Assembly: GCF_036345015.1 (NCBI RefSeq)
Contig: NZ_CP084098.1
Coordinates: 620,001-684,000 of the forward strand
Direction of reading: 5' to 3'
Origin: Cyanobacterium sp. Dongsha4
Lineage (GTDB): Bacteria > Cyanobacteriota > Cyanobacteriia > Cyanobacteriales > Cyanobacteriaceae
Length of the DNA: 64,000 bases
Positions 1 through 9,545 of the stretch are shown here, piece by piece. How positions within the stretch are numbered: the stretch's first letter is position 1; every line of letters starts with the position of its first letter. Below the pieces are notes generated by a model that was not told the DNA's origin, did not search any database, and was given only the letters and a program-made list of their open reading frames with translations. The position numbers and the translations under genes were made by a program.

Positions 1-126
1 CGAAACATAATTTGACTAGAATCAAAGCTATTTTTTTTGAGCATTCTTGTTTTACAATTATGACATTAGTGGTGTCTTATTATATCAAAATCTTTCCCAT
101 TATCCACAGTAAACCCCCTACCAACA

Positions 127-329
127 CAGGGCTGTTTCATTCTAAAATTTTTTGGTTAAGGCAGTGAATGGGGAATAGGCAATGGGCAATAGTTTTTAAT
201 GATTTATGCTTATAAATTGATAATCTCAACATTTTTAACTACTTCTTAATCCTCAAAGCTCTAAAACCCTATATTCTTTTACTGGCATTAGTTTTAGCGT
301 TTTTGTATTTCTACTTTGAAACAGCCCTG
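127..329. mobile_element. MITE-like element, family B (203 bp)
   Basis: The ends are perfect 13-bp inverted repeats, CAGGGCTGTTTCA at 127-139 and its complement at 317-329. The element is flanked by a perfect 10-bp direct repeat, CCTACCAACA, at 117-126 and 330-339, which reads as a target-site duplication. The interior is AT-rich, has no coding capacity, and carries the short GGGAATAGGCAATGGGC micro-repeats common between genes here. Seen directly: repeats and duplication. Inferred: a non-autonomous element moved by a transposase encoded elsewhere. No second copy was found in this window. Confidence 0.75.
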
Positions 330-514
330 CCTACCAACATGATGGATGATGCCAAGCTGACTCATATTTGTTGTTTTATCAAGCAAGAAGCAACCTCTTT
401 ATATTTCCTCTCAAAATCAGAATTTAAGTCATTTCGGGAATTAGTAAAAAAGTAGGCGTTGGTAAATTAAGCTATATTTTTTAGTTTAGATCGGGAATGG
501 GGAATAGGCAATGA

Positions 515-566
515 TGCACTGGTATCAAAAAACAGCACCTCATAAATATGAAAATTACTATATACA
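515..566 (+). repeat. Dispersed ~53-bp repeat, copy 1
   Basis: This segment starting TGCACTGGTATCAAAAAAC matches, in opposite orientation and with about six differences, the segment at 31442-31494. It lies just beyond the 3' end of the minus-strand gene that stops at 578. Its function is unknown. The rest of 340-577 shows no gene. Confidence 0.6.
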
Positions 567-577
567 TACGTCTTAGC

Positions 578-1696
578 TTAATTGGCTTGATTCCATATTT
601 TTTCTATTTCATTAATCACATTATTATCTGGGCTTGGTTTTATACTTATACTTGGTTCAATTTCTACCCCTTCAATATTTTCACTCCAAGGGGTATCTTT
701 TAAGTTTTCTAAGTCTAAGTCAATAATTGGACGAAAACCATATTTTGCCAATATAATTTGTTGCTCTTTTTGTTTTAAATAATTGATAAATTTTTCTGCT
801 GATTTTGCTTCTTGTTTACTCACATTTTGCTTTAAAATAGCTCCTGTAATAGTTGTTTCTATGGTAGGATTAGGATAGTAAATTTGATAACTTTGATTAC
901 GTCTTTCTTTTGCTTGTGACCAACGATGAAGGGCTATACTTTCATAAACTGTGGCTACATCCGCATCATTTGCTCCTCTGGCGATAAATTCTTGTAATAA
1001 AATATCGGTGCTTCTCGGTGGTTGATAAACGGACTTTTTAATCAGGGTAAATAAGTCTCTTATTCGATTATTATTAATGTCATTAACTGTTAAAATATTT
1101 TGATTTAAGTCATTTTTTGCCCATAAACTTAGGGTTAATTGTCCACTATTAGAGCGTGTTGGATCTGTTGTTACAAAATCAAAACTTCCCCAATTTTTGT
1201 CCCCTCCTAACTGTTGCCAATTCCTTGTTTTTAAGGCTTTTTCTAACTGATTCCAACTGAATTTATTGTTAGGAAATAACACTTTTCCTCTTTCTTCCCA
1301 TGCGATCGCAACTAAAAGAGTACGGGCGATCGCCTCTGGGGGATAATAGAAAATATCAGTTTCTCCTTGAGCTTTTAAAGTGGTTTCTAACTCAGTAATT
1401 AACTCGCTATTAGCAGGAATTAAAACAGTGGGAATAAAGTCATTTTTTTTGTCAATAACATTACTAATTATGTCTTGTGAACCTTGAATTTCTATTTCTA
1501 AATCAATGTGAGGATTATCTTTTTCAAATTTATCACTAATTTCCTCTAATACTTCTTTTAATTCTGAACCACTAACAATAGTAACATTAGTTTTAACGGG
1601 AAAAATCGGTAAATAAGTTATCCCTAAACTAGCACCAATAATTAATAAAGAAATTATTTTATTCTGGGGAGAATTATGTTTACTAGAAGTAGTCAT
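578..1696 (-). CDS. Membrane-anchored substrate-binding protein (SBP_bac_11-like)
   Basis: A protein of 372 residues with a hydrophobic N-terminal segment (about residues 13-32) and then a periplasmic-binding-protein type II fold of the molybdate/sulfate-binding class. The family cue is the PTRSNSG segment at about 179-185, which also occurs in the VWA lipoprotein encoded at 2704-4422; both share a conserved end (YGFRPI versus LGLRPGIP). I chose the ATG at 1696 because AGGAG lies just upstream at 1702-1706; the longer reading from the ATG at 1759 has no Shine-Dalgarno and would bury the signal segment. No permease or ATPase gene is nearby, so a sensing or scaffolding role with the adjacent kinase locus is as likely as transport. 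The ligand is unknown. It is the last gene of the same-strand group running from 7385. Confidence 0.8.
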   Translation of the reverse strand: MTTSSKHNSPQNKIISLLIIGASLGITYLPIFPVKTNVTIVSGSELKEVLEEISDKFEKDNPHIDLEIEIQGSQDIISNVIDKKNDFIPTVLIPANSELITELETTLKAQGETDIFYYPPEAIARTLLVAIAWEERGKVLFPNNKFSWNQLEKALKTRNWQQLGGDKNWGSFDFVTTDPTRSNSGQLTLSLWAKNDLNQNILTVNDINNNRIRDLFTLIKKSVYQPPRSTDILLQEFIARGANDADVATVYESIALHRWSQAKERRNQSYQIYYPNPTIETTITGAILKQNVSKQEAKSAEKFINYLKQKEQQIILAKYGFRPIIDLDLENLKDTPWSENIEGVEIEPSISIKPSPDNNVINEIEKIWNQAN

Positions 1697-1701
1697 TATT
1701 T

Positions 1702-1706
1702 CTCCT
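1702..1706 (-). promoter_or_regulatory. Ribosome binding site deciding the start at 1696
   Basis: On the minus strand AGGAG is followed by AAATA and then the ATG at 1696. The alternative ATG at 1759 has no comparable site. Confidence 0.6.
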
Positions 1707-1844
1707 GACGATGTTGGTATTTTCAAAACTGAGAAGAATTTTTCTGTTAATTTATTCATAATAAGCTAATTTTTAAGTTCAATAGTGAGGGTAGGGAAAA
1801 GTAAGGGAGTAGGGAAAAATTATCTAACACCTGCCACCTGAAAC

Positions 1845-2567
1845 CTATTCATTATTCATTGTTAAAAGACTGCTTAATTCTTGGGTTAAATCCTGTAAAT
1901 CCTGCAAAGCCTGAGAATTAGTCAAGTCAGAAGTGCGTAATTTATTCTGTAATTGTTGTAAAACTCCCGCCGATTCAGTGAGAATATTTGTTAAGGCAAA
2001 AACTTGGGCTTCTCTTGCAGATTTACCCTGTTTTGCTAAATCAATGTTACGTCTTAAATTACTTTCAATTTGTCTTAATTGTTTTAAGGCTAATCCATTA
2101 GCTGATTGTTGTTTTTTGAGATTAGTTTTTAACTTTTCCTCTAATTCTTCCTCTGATAACAAAGAATCACTACCCGATAATTTCTTACTTAAATACTCGA
2201 TTTTTTCTGGTAATTCAAAAGTGCGATCGCATCCATATTCAATAGCAGTTAATAAATCCATTTGGTGAGCATCATGGAGTAAATTTTTGGCTTCTAAACG
2301 TAAATTTTCTGCCTTTTTAATTAATAACTTAGCTTCTTGTTTTGCCAACTCTAATTCTTCTTCAAGGGCTTTATTGTCGAGATTAATTTTATTATTATTT
2401 AATGGATTATTAGCTAAAAAACTAGAACCAATTACACCAACTGAGATACTAATAGGTAACATCAAAAAACTAGAAATATTAGCAAATCTGACTCCGAAAA
2501 AGAGACAAACACCGGCAACAAAAACAGCAAGAGGATAATTAAGAGGATTAGCAATTTTTGGTATCAT
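1845..2567 (-). CDS. Coiled-coil membrane protein, unknown function
   Basis: A protein of 240 residues. It begins with two closely spaced hydrophobic segments (about residues 11-30 and 34-52), likely a membrane hairpin. The rest is highly charged and helical: a heptad-like stretch at about 65-100 rich in E, K, A and L, and a second from about 140 to the end. No cysteine-based or catalytic motif is visible and I do not recognise the family. It sits between a VWA-substrate-binding lipoprotein gene and a substrate-binding protein gene on the same strand, 136 and 148 bases away, so it may be their membrane or cytoplasmic partner. That role is inference from position. Confidence 0.7.
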   Translation of the reverse strand: MIPKIANPLNYPLAVFVAGVCLFFGVRFANISSFLMLPISISVGVIGSSFLANNPLNNNKINLDNKALEEELELAKQEAKLLIKKAENLRLEAKNLLHDAHQMDLLTAIEYGCDRTFELPEKIEYLSKKLSGSDSLLSEEELEEKLKTNLKKQQSANGLALKQLRQIESNLRRNIDLAKQGKSAREAQVFALTNILTESAGVLQQLQNKLRTSDLTNSQALQDLQDLTQELSSLLTMNNE

Positions 2568-2583
2568 AGATAAAAAATGAGTA

Positions 2584-2676
2584 ATGAGTAGGGAGTGGGG
2601 AGTAGGGAGTAGGGAGTGGGGAGAAAGGGAGGCATGGGGGGATAGGGAGGCATGGGGGGATAGGGAAGATAGGGGA
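2584..2676. repeat. G-rich purine tandem repeats between genes
   Basis: The spacer is made of GGGAGTAGGGAGT-type units followed by an 18-bp unit repeated perfectly twice (2626-2643 and 2644-2661). It resembles the low-complexity filler seen in other spacers of this window. It separates two genes of the same putative operon and contains no ORF. Confidence 0.7.
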
Positions 2677-2703
2677 GAAATTAAACTTGAAACCTTTTAA
2701 TTG

Positions 2704-4422
2704 CTAGAATTCTAGTTGTAAATTTTTCATAACTAGATCAATAGTATTAGGATCACCTTTACGATAATATCCAGCATTAATTTTGGCAATTTCTTCTAAG
2801 GCTTGGGCATTAAATTCCCCATCATTACCATAACCAACGGTGAAAAAGGCGATTCTTTCATCACTATTAAAACCACTTTTTTGCAATTCCTGCTCCAATT
2901 GTTGTAGATTAATACCACTACCAGAATCCTCTCCGTCAGTCAGAATTAATACCGCATTAATGGCATTGGGTTTTAAATTTTGCCGTAACCAATCACGGGC
3001 ATATAAAGCACTATCATATAGTTTTGTACCTCCTCTTGCTTGTAAGCTACTTATATACTGAATACCTTGGTTTTTTCCTTCAGGAGTGCCTTTAATAACC
3101 ACAGGAGGGTTAATTTGATCACTAAAAGTGATAATCGCAATTTCTTCTTTTGAACCTAAATTATTAATATAATTTAATAATGTATTCTGCACTGCGGTTA
3201 TTTTTTGTCCTCGCATTGAACCTGAAATGTCCACAACTACAGCAACTTGAGAAGGTTTTTTTGAGTAGTCTTGCCAATTGGTTAACATTGCTTCTACCAC
3301 TTCGGGGGAAGGAGGGCGATAAGATTCATAATTAGGATTAGGATTGACTCCGTATTGACTACTAAACTTATTACCGAGAGCAACATTCGGAATACCGGGG
3401 CGTAATCCCAGACTCGCCGCTAATTGTTGAGATTCAGGAGTTAACATAAAATCTAAAACTTTTTGTGCCCCTTCTTTTTCTTCTGCCGACATCCAAGGGG
3501 CATTGGGTATTATTCCTCGAATATTAGAGCTAAATGTAGCTTTAGGATATACTGCTTGATATTGGGTTTGATTTGGATTAGGTTGACTATTTGCCTGAAT
3601 AACTAAGGATTCATACACAGAGCCTACAGAAGCCCAAAAAATACCATTTTCTACCATAGAATTGGCAAGAGTGGCGGTAGAAACGCCATAACGGGTAACT
3701 TTTTCTTGAATAGCCTTAACTTTATCCTGATATTTAGTAATATCGTCAATGGTTAAATCTTGGGGTTGTTTATTACTAACAGAGGCAAATTGGGCAACAA
3801 GAGTTTGTAAGCCTGAATTTGAGCGAGTGGGGGCAGTTTGTACAAAGTATATCGGTAATGGTGGTGCTTGGGAATCCAATTGTTGATAATTGTCATATTG
3901 GGTTAAGGCTGTATAGATATTGGGTAATTTTTCCAACACAGGTGCTAACTCTTTTGTTGTCATGAATACCATTGGGCTAAAAACGATTAAAGGAGTATCG
4001 GTAATGGGGGGGATAAGGTTTTCTCCGGGGAAGATTTTATCCACTTGATAGATTAATTGACTTTGATAGATTTCACCGTCAACGGAAATAATCGAAGGAA
4101 ATTGGGCATCATCGGCGGAAATGGAGTTACTGGCTAATTGTTGAGTAAGATTAACTACTTCGCCAATGACATCACCGCTACCTTTTGCATCACAGGTTAA
4201 ATGAAATTGTTTTCCGTTGCTTAATTTGGGATTAGTGGCGTTGAGTTTTTCTGCGGTTTGACGGCAAAATTCCCCTAAATCACTTCCTGCTAAAAATTTT
4301 ATTTCCAGTTGCGATCGCATCTGATTTGTGTTACCATCAACGGAGTTATTATCGCTACATCCTGACAATAAAGAAAAAGATATAAATATAGGAGTCAGAA
4401 TTAACCCAAATTTAGCACCCAT
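2704..4422 (-). CDS. Lipoprotein: substrate-binding domain fused to VWA domain
   Basis: A protein of 572 residues. The N-terminus is a lipoprotein signal with lipobox LLSGC, giving an acylated Cys22. Residues about 40-350 form a type II periplasmic-binding domain related to the neighbour at 578-1696 (shared PTRSNSG at about 199-205). Residues about 390-565 are a von Willebrand A domain with an intact MIDAS: DISGS at 398-402, and TDGED at 495-499. VWA domains bind a partner through a metal ion, so ligand capture and metal-dependent contact are on one secreted protein. The SBP-plus-VWA architecture is known as an annotation class in bacteria, but its role is not settled. It is followed by the coiled-coil gene and preceded, 116 bases away on the same strand, by a hybrid histidine kinase. 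A sensory complex is my inference. Confidence 0.85.
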   Translation of the reverse strand: MGAKFGLILTPIFISFSLLSGCSDNNSVDGNTNQMRSQLEIKFLAGSDLGEFCRQTAEKLNATNPKLSNGKQFHLTCDAKGSGDVIGEVVNLTQQLASNSISADDAQFPSIISVDGEIYQSQLIYQVDKIFPGENLIPPITDTPLIVFSPMVFMTTKELAPVLEKLPNIYTALTQYDNYQQLDSQAPPLPIYFVQTAPTRSNSGLQTLVAQFASVSNKQPQDLTIDDITKYQDKVKAIQEKVTRYGVSTATLANSMVENGIFWASVGSVYESLVIQANSQPNPNQTQYQAVYPKATFSSNIRGIIPNAPWMSAEEKEGAQKVLDFMLTPESQQLAASLGLRPGIPNVALGNKFSSQYGVNPNPNYESYRPPSPEVVEAMLTNWQDYSKKPSQVAVVVDISGSMRGQKITAVQNTLLNYINNLGSKEEIAIITFSDQINPPVVIKGTPEGKNQGIQYISSLQARGGTKLYDSALYARDWLRQNLKPNAINAVLILTDGEDSGSGINLQQLEQELQKSGFNSDERIAFFTVGYGNDGEFNAQALEEIAKINAGYYRKGDPNTIDLVMKNLQLEF

Positions 4423-4538
4423 AAAAATACAACCTTAATTATTAGTATTCCCAATAACGATCATAACTAATAGGTTGTTATATCAATGTTAAATTCACTT
4501 TAAGAAAGATTCCATCAAAACAATTTAACTGTCAATTT

Positions 4539-7385
4539 TTAGCTCTTAACTCCAATATATTTTTCTAAAATCAACTTCAAATTATCCTGTTTTATTGGTT
4601 TACAAATATAGTCTTTCATCCCTACAGACTTACACATAGAAATAATATTTTCATCTTCATGGGCACTCATGGCAATAATAGGGGGTATTTGTTGATGAGA
4701 AAATTCTCGATAAATTATTTCAGTAGCTTTAATTCCATCAATTTTAGGCATTTCAATATCCATAAAAATTAAATCATAATCTTCTTTTTTTAATATCTCA
4801 ATAACTTCTTCTCCATTCTTAGCAATTTTGACTGTATAGTTTAATTTATTTAGCAAGTTGACAACTAATTTTTGATTAACCAAGTTATCTTCTGCTACCA
4901 GTATTTTTCGTTTAATTTCAGAGGTATTTGACTTATCTACATTCGTAACAGAAGGAGGAATGGCAGAAGAAAAATTATACATATATTCTAGTTTAAGAAA
5001 CTGTTGTAATTTCTCGAAAATAATTTCTTTAATAAAAGGTTTATTAATCACTTCTTCACAACCAACCGCCAATATCTTACTTTTTTCTTCCATAAAAGCA
5101 TGGGCAGTTAAAGCAATAATCGTAGTTTTATGAGAAGACGTAATCATAGACTCTTTTTCCCTTATAATACGAGTTGCTTGAAAACCATCCATTACAGGCA
5201 TTCCTATATCCATCCAAATCAAATGGGGTTGCCAATCTTGCCAAATTTCCACTGCTTCTTTACCATTAACCGCTTCTTTGAGAGAAAATCCGAGAGGTTG
5301 TAATAGTTTAGTTAAAAGTAAACGATTATTATCTTCATCATCAACAATAAGGATACGATAGTTAGGAGTATTTGCCTTGACACCAATAATTTTTCCTGAA
5401 TTGAAAGTATTTTGTTGATGAGATGGTGCACAATCTGATTGAAAATTAATGGTAAACTCAAAAGTAGTGCCTAGGTTAAATTGACTTTTAACTTTTAACT
5501 CACCTCCCATCATCTTGACAAATTTTCGTGAAATAGTTAATCCTAACCCTGTGCCTTGCTTTGACTCTATTCCTGATTCTGTTTGGAAAAACGGGGTAAA
5601 TAATTTCTCTAAATCTTCTGTCTTCATACCTCTACCAGTATCAGTGACAGCAAAATAAATTTTGTTTTCTGTCTCTAAAATAGCCTTGATAGTAATACTA
5701 CCAGCTTGGGTAAATTTGAGAGAATTACTGATTAAATTTAATAATATTTGTTTTAATTTTCTTTCATCTGCACAGATAAATTCTGGGATGTTATTGTCTA
5801 TCTCTAATAATAAATTAAGTTTTTTTTCTGCCGCCTTAATTAATAGCATTGATTTTAAAGAAGAGGTTAATTCATAAAAATTAAAGGTACTATTATTTAA
5901 AATTATTTTTCCTGCTTCTATTTTTGATATTTCTAAAACTTCATTGATTAAAGACAGTAAATGTTCTCCACTATTAATGATTATTTGTAGATTTTCTTTT
6001 GTATCTCCCGTTAGGTTTTCTTCCTCTAAAATTAGCTGAGAAAAGCCTAAAATAGCATTTAAAGGAGTTCTTAATTCATGACTCATACTTGATAAGAAAA
6101 CACTTTTTGCCTGATTTGCTTTTTCTGCGATTTCTTTAGCTTTGCGTAAATCTTGGGTTCTAATCTTAACTTTCTCTTCTAATTTTTTATTCGCATTTCT
6201 TAAGTCTTGTTCTTTTTTAATTAAAGTAAATATTAGCTCTTCAAAGCTATTATAAAGTAATGATATTTCGTTTTTATTCTCAAAATCTTTATTATGATAT
6301 TTATGTTTTTTAGTATTAGAAAAAAAAGTGCGATCGCGCAATATTATTTCATGATCACCTCGTCTGATTTGGTCTGCATAATATGCTAAATTAAGTAAAG
6401 GTTGAGTAAGATAACTTGCAAAATACCAACCAATTAAGGAAAAAATAGTAGCTAATAATAAACCCCAAAATAATATTTCTTGTTGTAAGATTCCTATAGA
6501 TTTAAAAGCTGCTACCTTTGGTTGTCTTACAACTATACGCCATCCTAAATTATCTACAAGAAAATCCCCCTTATCTACTTGAGTACTGATAATATAGTCA
6601 TTATTGTTAAAAAACTCTGCCGAAACAGCATCCTTTGGAGGATAAGTAACGGTTTTCCCTCCCCAAGTATTTCCTGAATCGAATAAAATTAAACCATCAT
6701 TAGCCATGATCAAAATTTGTATTTGTTGATCATTAGGTATATTTTCCACTAAAGAATCTTCAACATCTTCAATCCAATTCCAACTTAAATGAGCCCCTAA
6801 AACTCCAGTTAAACTACCCTGTTGATTATAAACAGGAATTGACACATCTAAAAATCTCAAAGGCTCACCACTAGGCAAAGGAGGCAATTTTTGAGCTAAT
6901 AGTTTTGCCTCATGCACATCACCAATAAAATTTGATTTTAACCCCCCAATAAACCACGGGCGCTCATTAACTTTTTCTCCTTCCAACATTTTTCCCGTAG
7001 CAACTTCCACAACTCCTTCCGTGTTAGCAAAACCAATCCAAGCATAATATTGATAACTATTTTGCAATTTTTCTAAAAATAAGCGTCTATCTTCTTTATT
7101 ATTAGTTGGATTACGAAATCGAGGTAAAATTGCCATATTTTCTATGTCATGTTGACGCTCAAATAATCCACGATTAAAAGTATTTGTTAACTCATTGGAT
7201 ATTTGTTGAAGAAAAATAATTTTCTCGTTTTGAATATGACTTTTCAAAGATTGACTAACTACTAAACTAAAAATAATTGAAAGTAAAAATGTGGAAATGC
7301 CAAAAGAAAGAGCTAATTTTTTTCTCAAATTAGAGTTATTCCAAAATTGAGTCAGAGAAAAGGGGAAATAAAGGGGAAAAGTCAT
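4539..7385 (-). CDS. Hybrid sensor histidine kinase with two receivers
   Basis: A protein of 948 residues. Order of parts: TM helix about 25-46; extracytoplasmic sensor of the dCache type (about 47-300, with the PWFIGG and SIPVYN segments typical of Cache domains); TM about 304-326; HAMP-like linker and coiled coil; HisKA with phospho-acceptor His436 in the SHELRTPLN motif; HATPase_c with N, G1 (DTGRGM) and G2 (GTGLGL) boxes; receiver 1 with Asp726 and receiver 2 with Asp876. No HPt domain or DNA-binding domain is attached, so the output must pass to a separate partner. The same-strand genes downstream encode two extracytoplasmic binding proteins, which suggests periplasmic signal input. It begins a possible four-gene operon. 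Confidence 0.93.
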   Translation of the reverse strand: MTFPLYFPFSLTQFWNNSNLRKKLALSFGISTFLLSIIFSLVVSQSLKSHIQNEKIIFLQQISNELTNTFNRGLFERQHDIENMAILPRFRNPTNNKEDRRLFLEKLQNSYQYYAWIGFANTEGVVEVATGKMLEGEKVNERPWFIGGLKSNFIGDVHEAKLLAQKLPPLPSGEPLRFLDVSIPVYNQQGSLTGVLGAHLSWNWIEDVEDSLVENIPNDQQIQILIMANDGLILFDSGNTWGGKTVTYPPKDAVSAEFFNNNDYIISTQVDKGDFLVDNLGWRIVVRQPKVAAFKSIGILQQEILFWGLLLATIFSLIGWYFASYLTQPLLNLAYYADQIRRGDHEIILRDRTFFSNTKKHKYHNKDFENKNEISLLYNSFEELIFTLIKKEQDLRNANKKLEEKVKIRTQDLRKAKEIAEKANQAKSVFLSSMSHELRTPLNAILGFSQLILEEENLTGDTKENLQIIINSGEHLLSLINEVLEISKIEAGKIILNNSTFNFYELTSSLKSMLLIKAAEKKLNLLLEIDNNIPEFICADERKLKQILLNLISNSLKFTQAGSITIKAILETENKIYFAVTDTGRGMKTEDLEKLFTPFFQTESGIESKQGTGLGLTISRKFVKMMGGELKVKSQFNLGTTFEFTINFQSDCAPSHQQNTFNSGKIIGVKANTPNYRILIVDDEDNNRLLLTKLLQPLGFSLKEAVNGKEAVEIWQDWQPHLIWMDIGMPVMDGFQATRIIREKESMITSSHKTTIIALTAHAFMEEKSKILAVGCEEVINKPFIKEIIFEKLQQFLKLEYMYNFSSAIPPSVTNVDKSNTSEIKRKILVAEDNLVNQKLVVNLLNKLNYTVKIAKNGEEVIEILKKEDYDLIFMDIEMPKIDGIKATEIIYREFSHQQIPPIIAMSAHEDENIISMCKSVGMKDYICKPIKQDNLKLILEKYIGVKS

Positions 7386-7607
7386 AAAGCATATTTAATT
7401 TGACTTACTTATATTCATTATAAAAGCAAAAAGAAACGACTCTCTTGCTTTAGATATGATAAGCTATCCCAAAAAAAGGTGTTAGATGTCAGGTGGTAGG
7501 TTTTAGGCTGAATTCAAATTGTTAATTTATAACCATTGCATTTTTTATTTGAGCAAAGCACCTCGTCAGTTAAAATTTGTTCTAATTATTGTATAGTATT
7601 GATAATA

Positions 7608-8552
7608 TTAAACTCCAGAAATTTCTAAAAGTTTACTAATATTGGGTACATAATAATCAAGACCAAAAGATTGAGGATTAACATATTTATCATAGGTAAA
7701 ATAACGATAATTTAAACAAAAATAATCCCACTTTGCCATTTGAATATTAAAAACTTTAATAAAGATATTTGCTAACCAGATGGGGAGAGGAATTTGTAAA
7801 TAGACTTTTTTATTTAGATAATTACCAATTTCTTTAATAGCTTGATTAACCGTTAAAGGAGAATTAGCTAACACCAATTTACGCTCAAAACTAGGATCTA
7901 ATGTATCTCCATTTTCCACTAAATAACCGATAATAGTAGCAATGTCTTGACCATGAATAACATGAAAACCTCCATCAGCTTGAAACCAACGGATTAAGTT
8001 AAACCACTTCGGCAAATCTTTCAATCCAGCACTTAAATGAGATGATGGTTTATTTTCATCTCCTCCAAAAACTAAAGTCGGATAAACAGTAATAATTTTC
8101 GGATATAGAAGATGTTTTTTCAATTGTGTAAAACACTGATATTTTGTTTTTATATAATCTGTTCCAATTTCTCCTGCTTGGGGTAATAATTGATTTTTTT
8201 GATCTAAAATACTAGCTGTAGAAAAATAAATTATACGCTCACAATTATCCTTATTTAAACAGTTAATTAAGTTAATATTTGCCTCTACATTGATTTGATA
8301 AGATTCTATTTCTCCGCCCCAGCAAGTAGCTGTTAAAATCGCTATATTAATAGTTTCTAATATGTTTTTGTATGCTAAAATATTTGTTAAATTATCTTCA
8401 ATAATATTGATACCAGAACGGTAATTATAATCAAACTTAATTTTACGGGGATTTCTGACCAAAAAAAATAACTCATAGTCTGTATTTTTGATTAATAAAT
8501 CAGCGATATAATGTCCGATGCAACCGCTTCCACCAGTGATAAATATACGCAT
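7608..8552 (-). CDS. NAD-dependent epimerase/dehydratase family protein
   Basis: An extended short-chain dehydrogenase of about 314 residues. The N-terminal Rossmann motif GGSGCIG is at residues 7-13, and a YIKTK (YxxxK) catalytic pair sits in mid-protein. Family members act on nucleotide sugars or related alcohols; this substrate cannot be read from sequence. I use the ATG at 8552 because the reading can only be extended upstream to a TTG at 8594 and the Rossmann strand begins right at this ATG. It stands alone: the next gene starts divergently at 8778, and the spacer downstream (7386-7607) holds only low-complexity sequence. Confidence 0.85.
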   Translation of the reverse strand: MRIFITGGSGCIGHYIADLLIKNTDYELFFLVRNPRKIKFDYNYRSGINIIEDNLTNILAYKNILETINIAILTATCWGGEIESYQINVEANINLINCLNKDNCERIIYFSTASILDQKNQLLPQAGEIGTDYIKTKYQCFTQLKKHLLYPKIITVYPTLVFGGDENKPSSHLSAGLKDLPKWFNLIRWFQADGGFHVIHGQDIATIIGYLVENGDTLDPSFERKLVLANSPLTVNQAIKEIGNYLNKKVYLQIPLPIWLANIFIKVFNIQMAKWDYFCLNYRYFTYDKYVNPQSFGLDYYVPNISKLLEISGV

Positions 8553-8777
8553 TTCTTTCAAATTATGGGAATAGATAGATAAAAAGTATAGCAATCCTCT
8601 AACTATTGTGTAAATTTTGTTGACTTTACATTAAAAATGATTGCAAATAAAATAATTTAGGACTGCTATAAATTACTGCTAAAATTAAACCAGAGTTATT
8701 GATCCATCAAGACATACTCAAAAAATTAAGATAAAAAGGGTATTTTATACTGTCATTGACTAACTAAATTAGCTACC

Positions 8778-9362
8778 ATGAATCGAAATGTCACTCAAAC
8801 TGTATTGAGTTTAATTGCTGTCTTAACCTTAAATTTTCCGGTAATGGCGAAGGTGCAACCTTCTCCTATCAATCAAGATTCCTCTGTACCTTGGTCAAAA
8901 GTTACGGAAGATTCCTTTGAAGGTAAAATAGTTTATGATAAGGATTTTGGCGGATTTGGGGAAAGCTATGCAATTGTTAGTAGTTGGTCAAAACAGGCTA
9001 TCCGTCTAAGTTATTTTTGGCAGGTAAAAGAGGTTGATTACTATAAGCAAGTAAAACGAACTCGTAGTGTTTGGCGTAATAATAAGTATGAGGAAGAAGT
9101 TTATTGGGAGCAAGAACCTGTTTACAAATATTTTTGGAAAAGCAGAAGTCCGGAATATATAATGTTTTCTATCAATGGTCAATTATATGAATATCAGGGA
9201 GGAAAAATCTCTGATGATTTAATGAGTGCTTTAGCCAATGCACCTTCTGCTAATTTAAAAATTCGTTTGGTATGGAGCGATGGTAGCACCACAGATGCGA
9301 CTATTGGTAGTGGTACGGTTAATGCTTGGAAAACTGTTTATCAAATGGATAGTCAGGAATAA
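8778..9362 (+). CDS. Secreted conserved hypothetical protein
   Basis: A protein of 194 residues with a clear signal peptide (hydrophobic stretch about 8-22, cleavage likely after VMA). The mature part is rich in aromatic and charged residues (tracts such as RSVWRNNKYEEE and EPVYKYFWKS) and appears to be beta-rich. There are no cysteines and no recognisable catalytic motif. I do not recognise a named family. It is transcribed alone, with micro-repeat filler on its 3' side. Confidence 0.75.
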   Translation: MNRNVTQTVLSLIAVLTLNFPVMAKVQPSPINQDSSVPWSKVTEDSFEGKIVYDKDFGGFGESYAIVSSWSKQAIRLSYFWQVKEVDYYKQVKRTRSVWRNNKYEEEVYWEQEPVYKYFWKSRSPEYIMFSINGQLYEYQGGKISDDLMSALANAPSANLKIRLVWSDGSTTDATIGSGTVNAWKTVYQMDSQE

Positions 9363-9545
9363 GGCAATTAGGATAAGGCATAAATGGCAAAGGGCAAAGT
9401 AAAAAGGGCAAGGGGCAAAGGTAATTAATTAGTTTCTCCCTAGCACCTCAAAACCTCAACATCTTATTTTTTATCTCTTGTTTAATCACATAATTAAAAA
9501 ACTATAAATCCATATTCTCATTCTTTAATTAAATCAATTTTTTTA

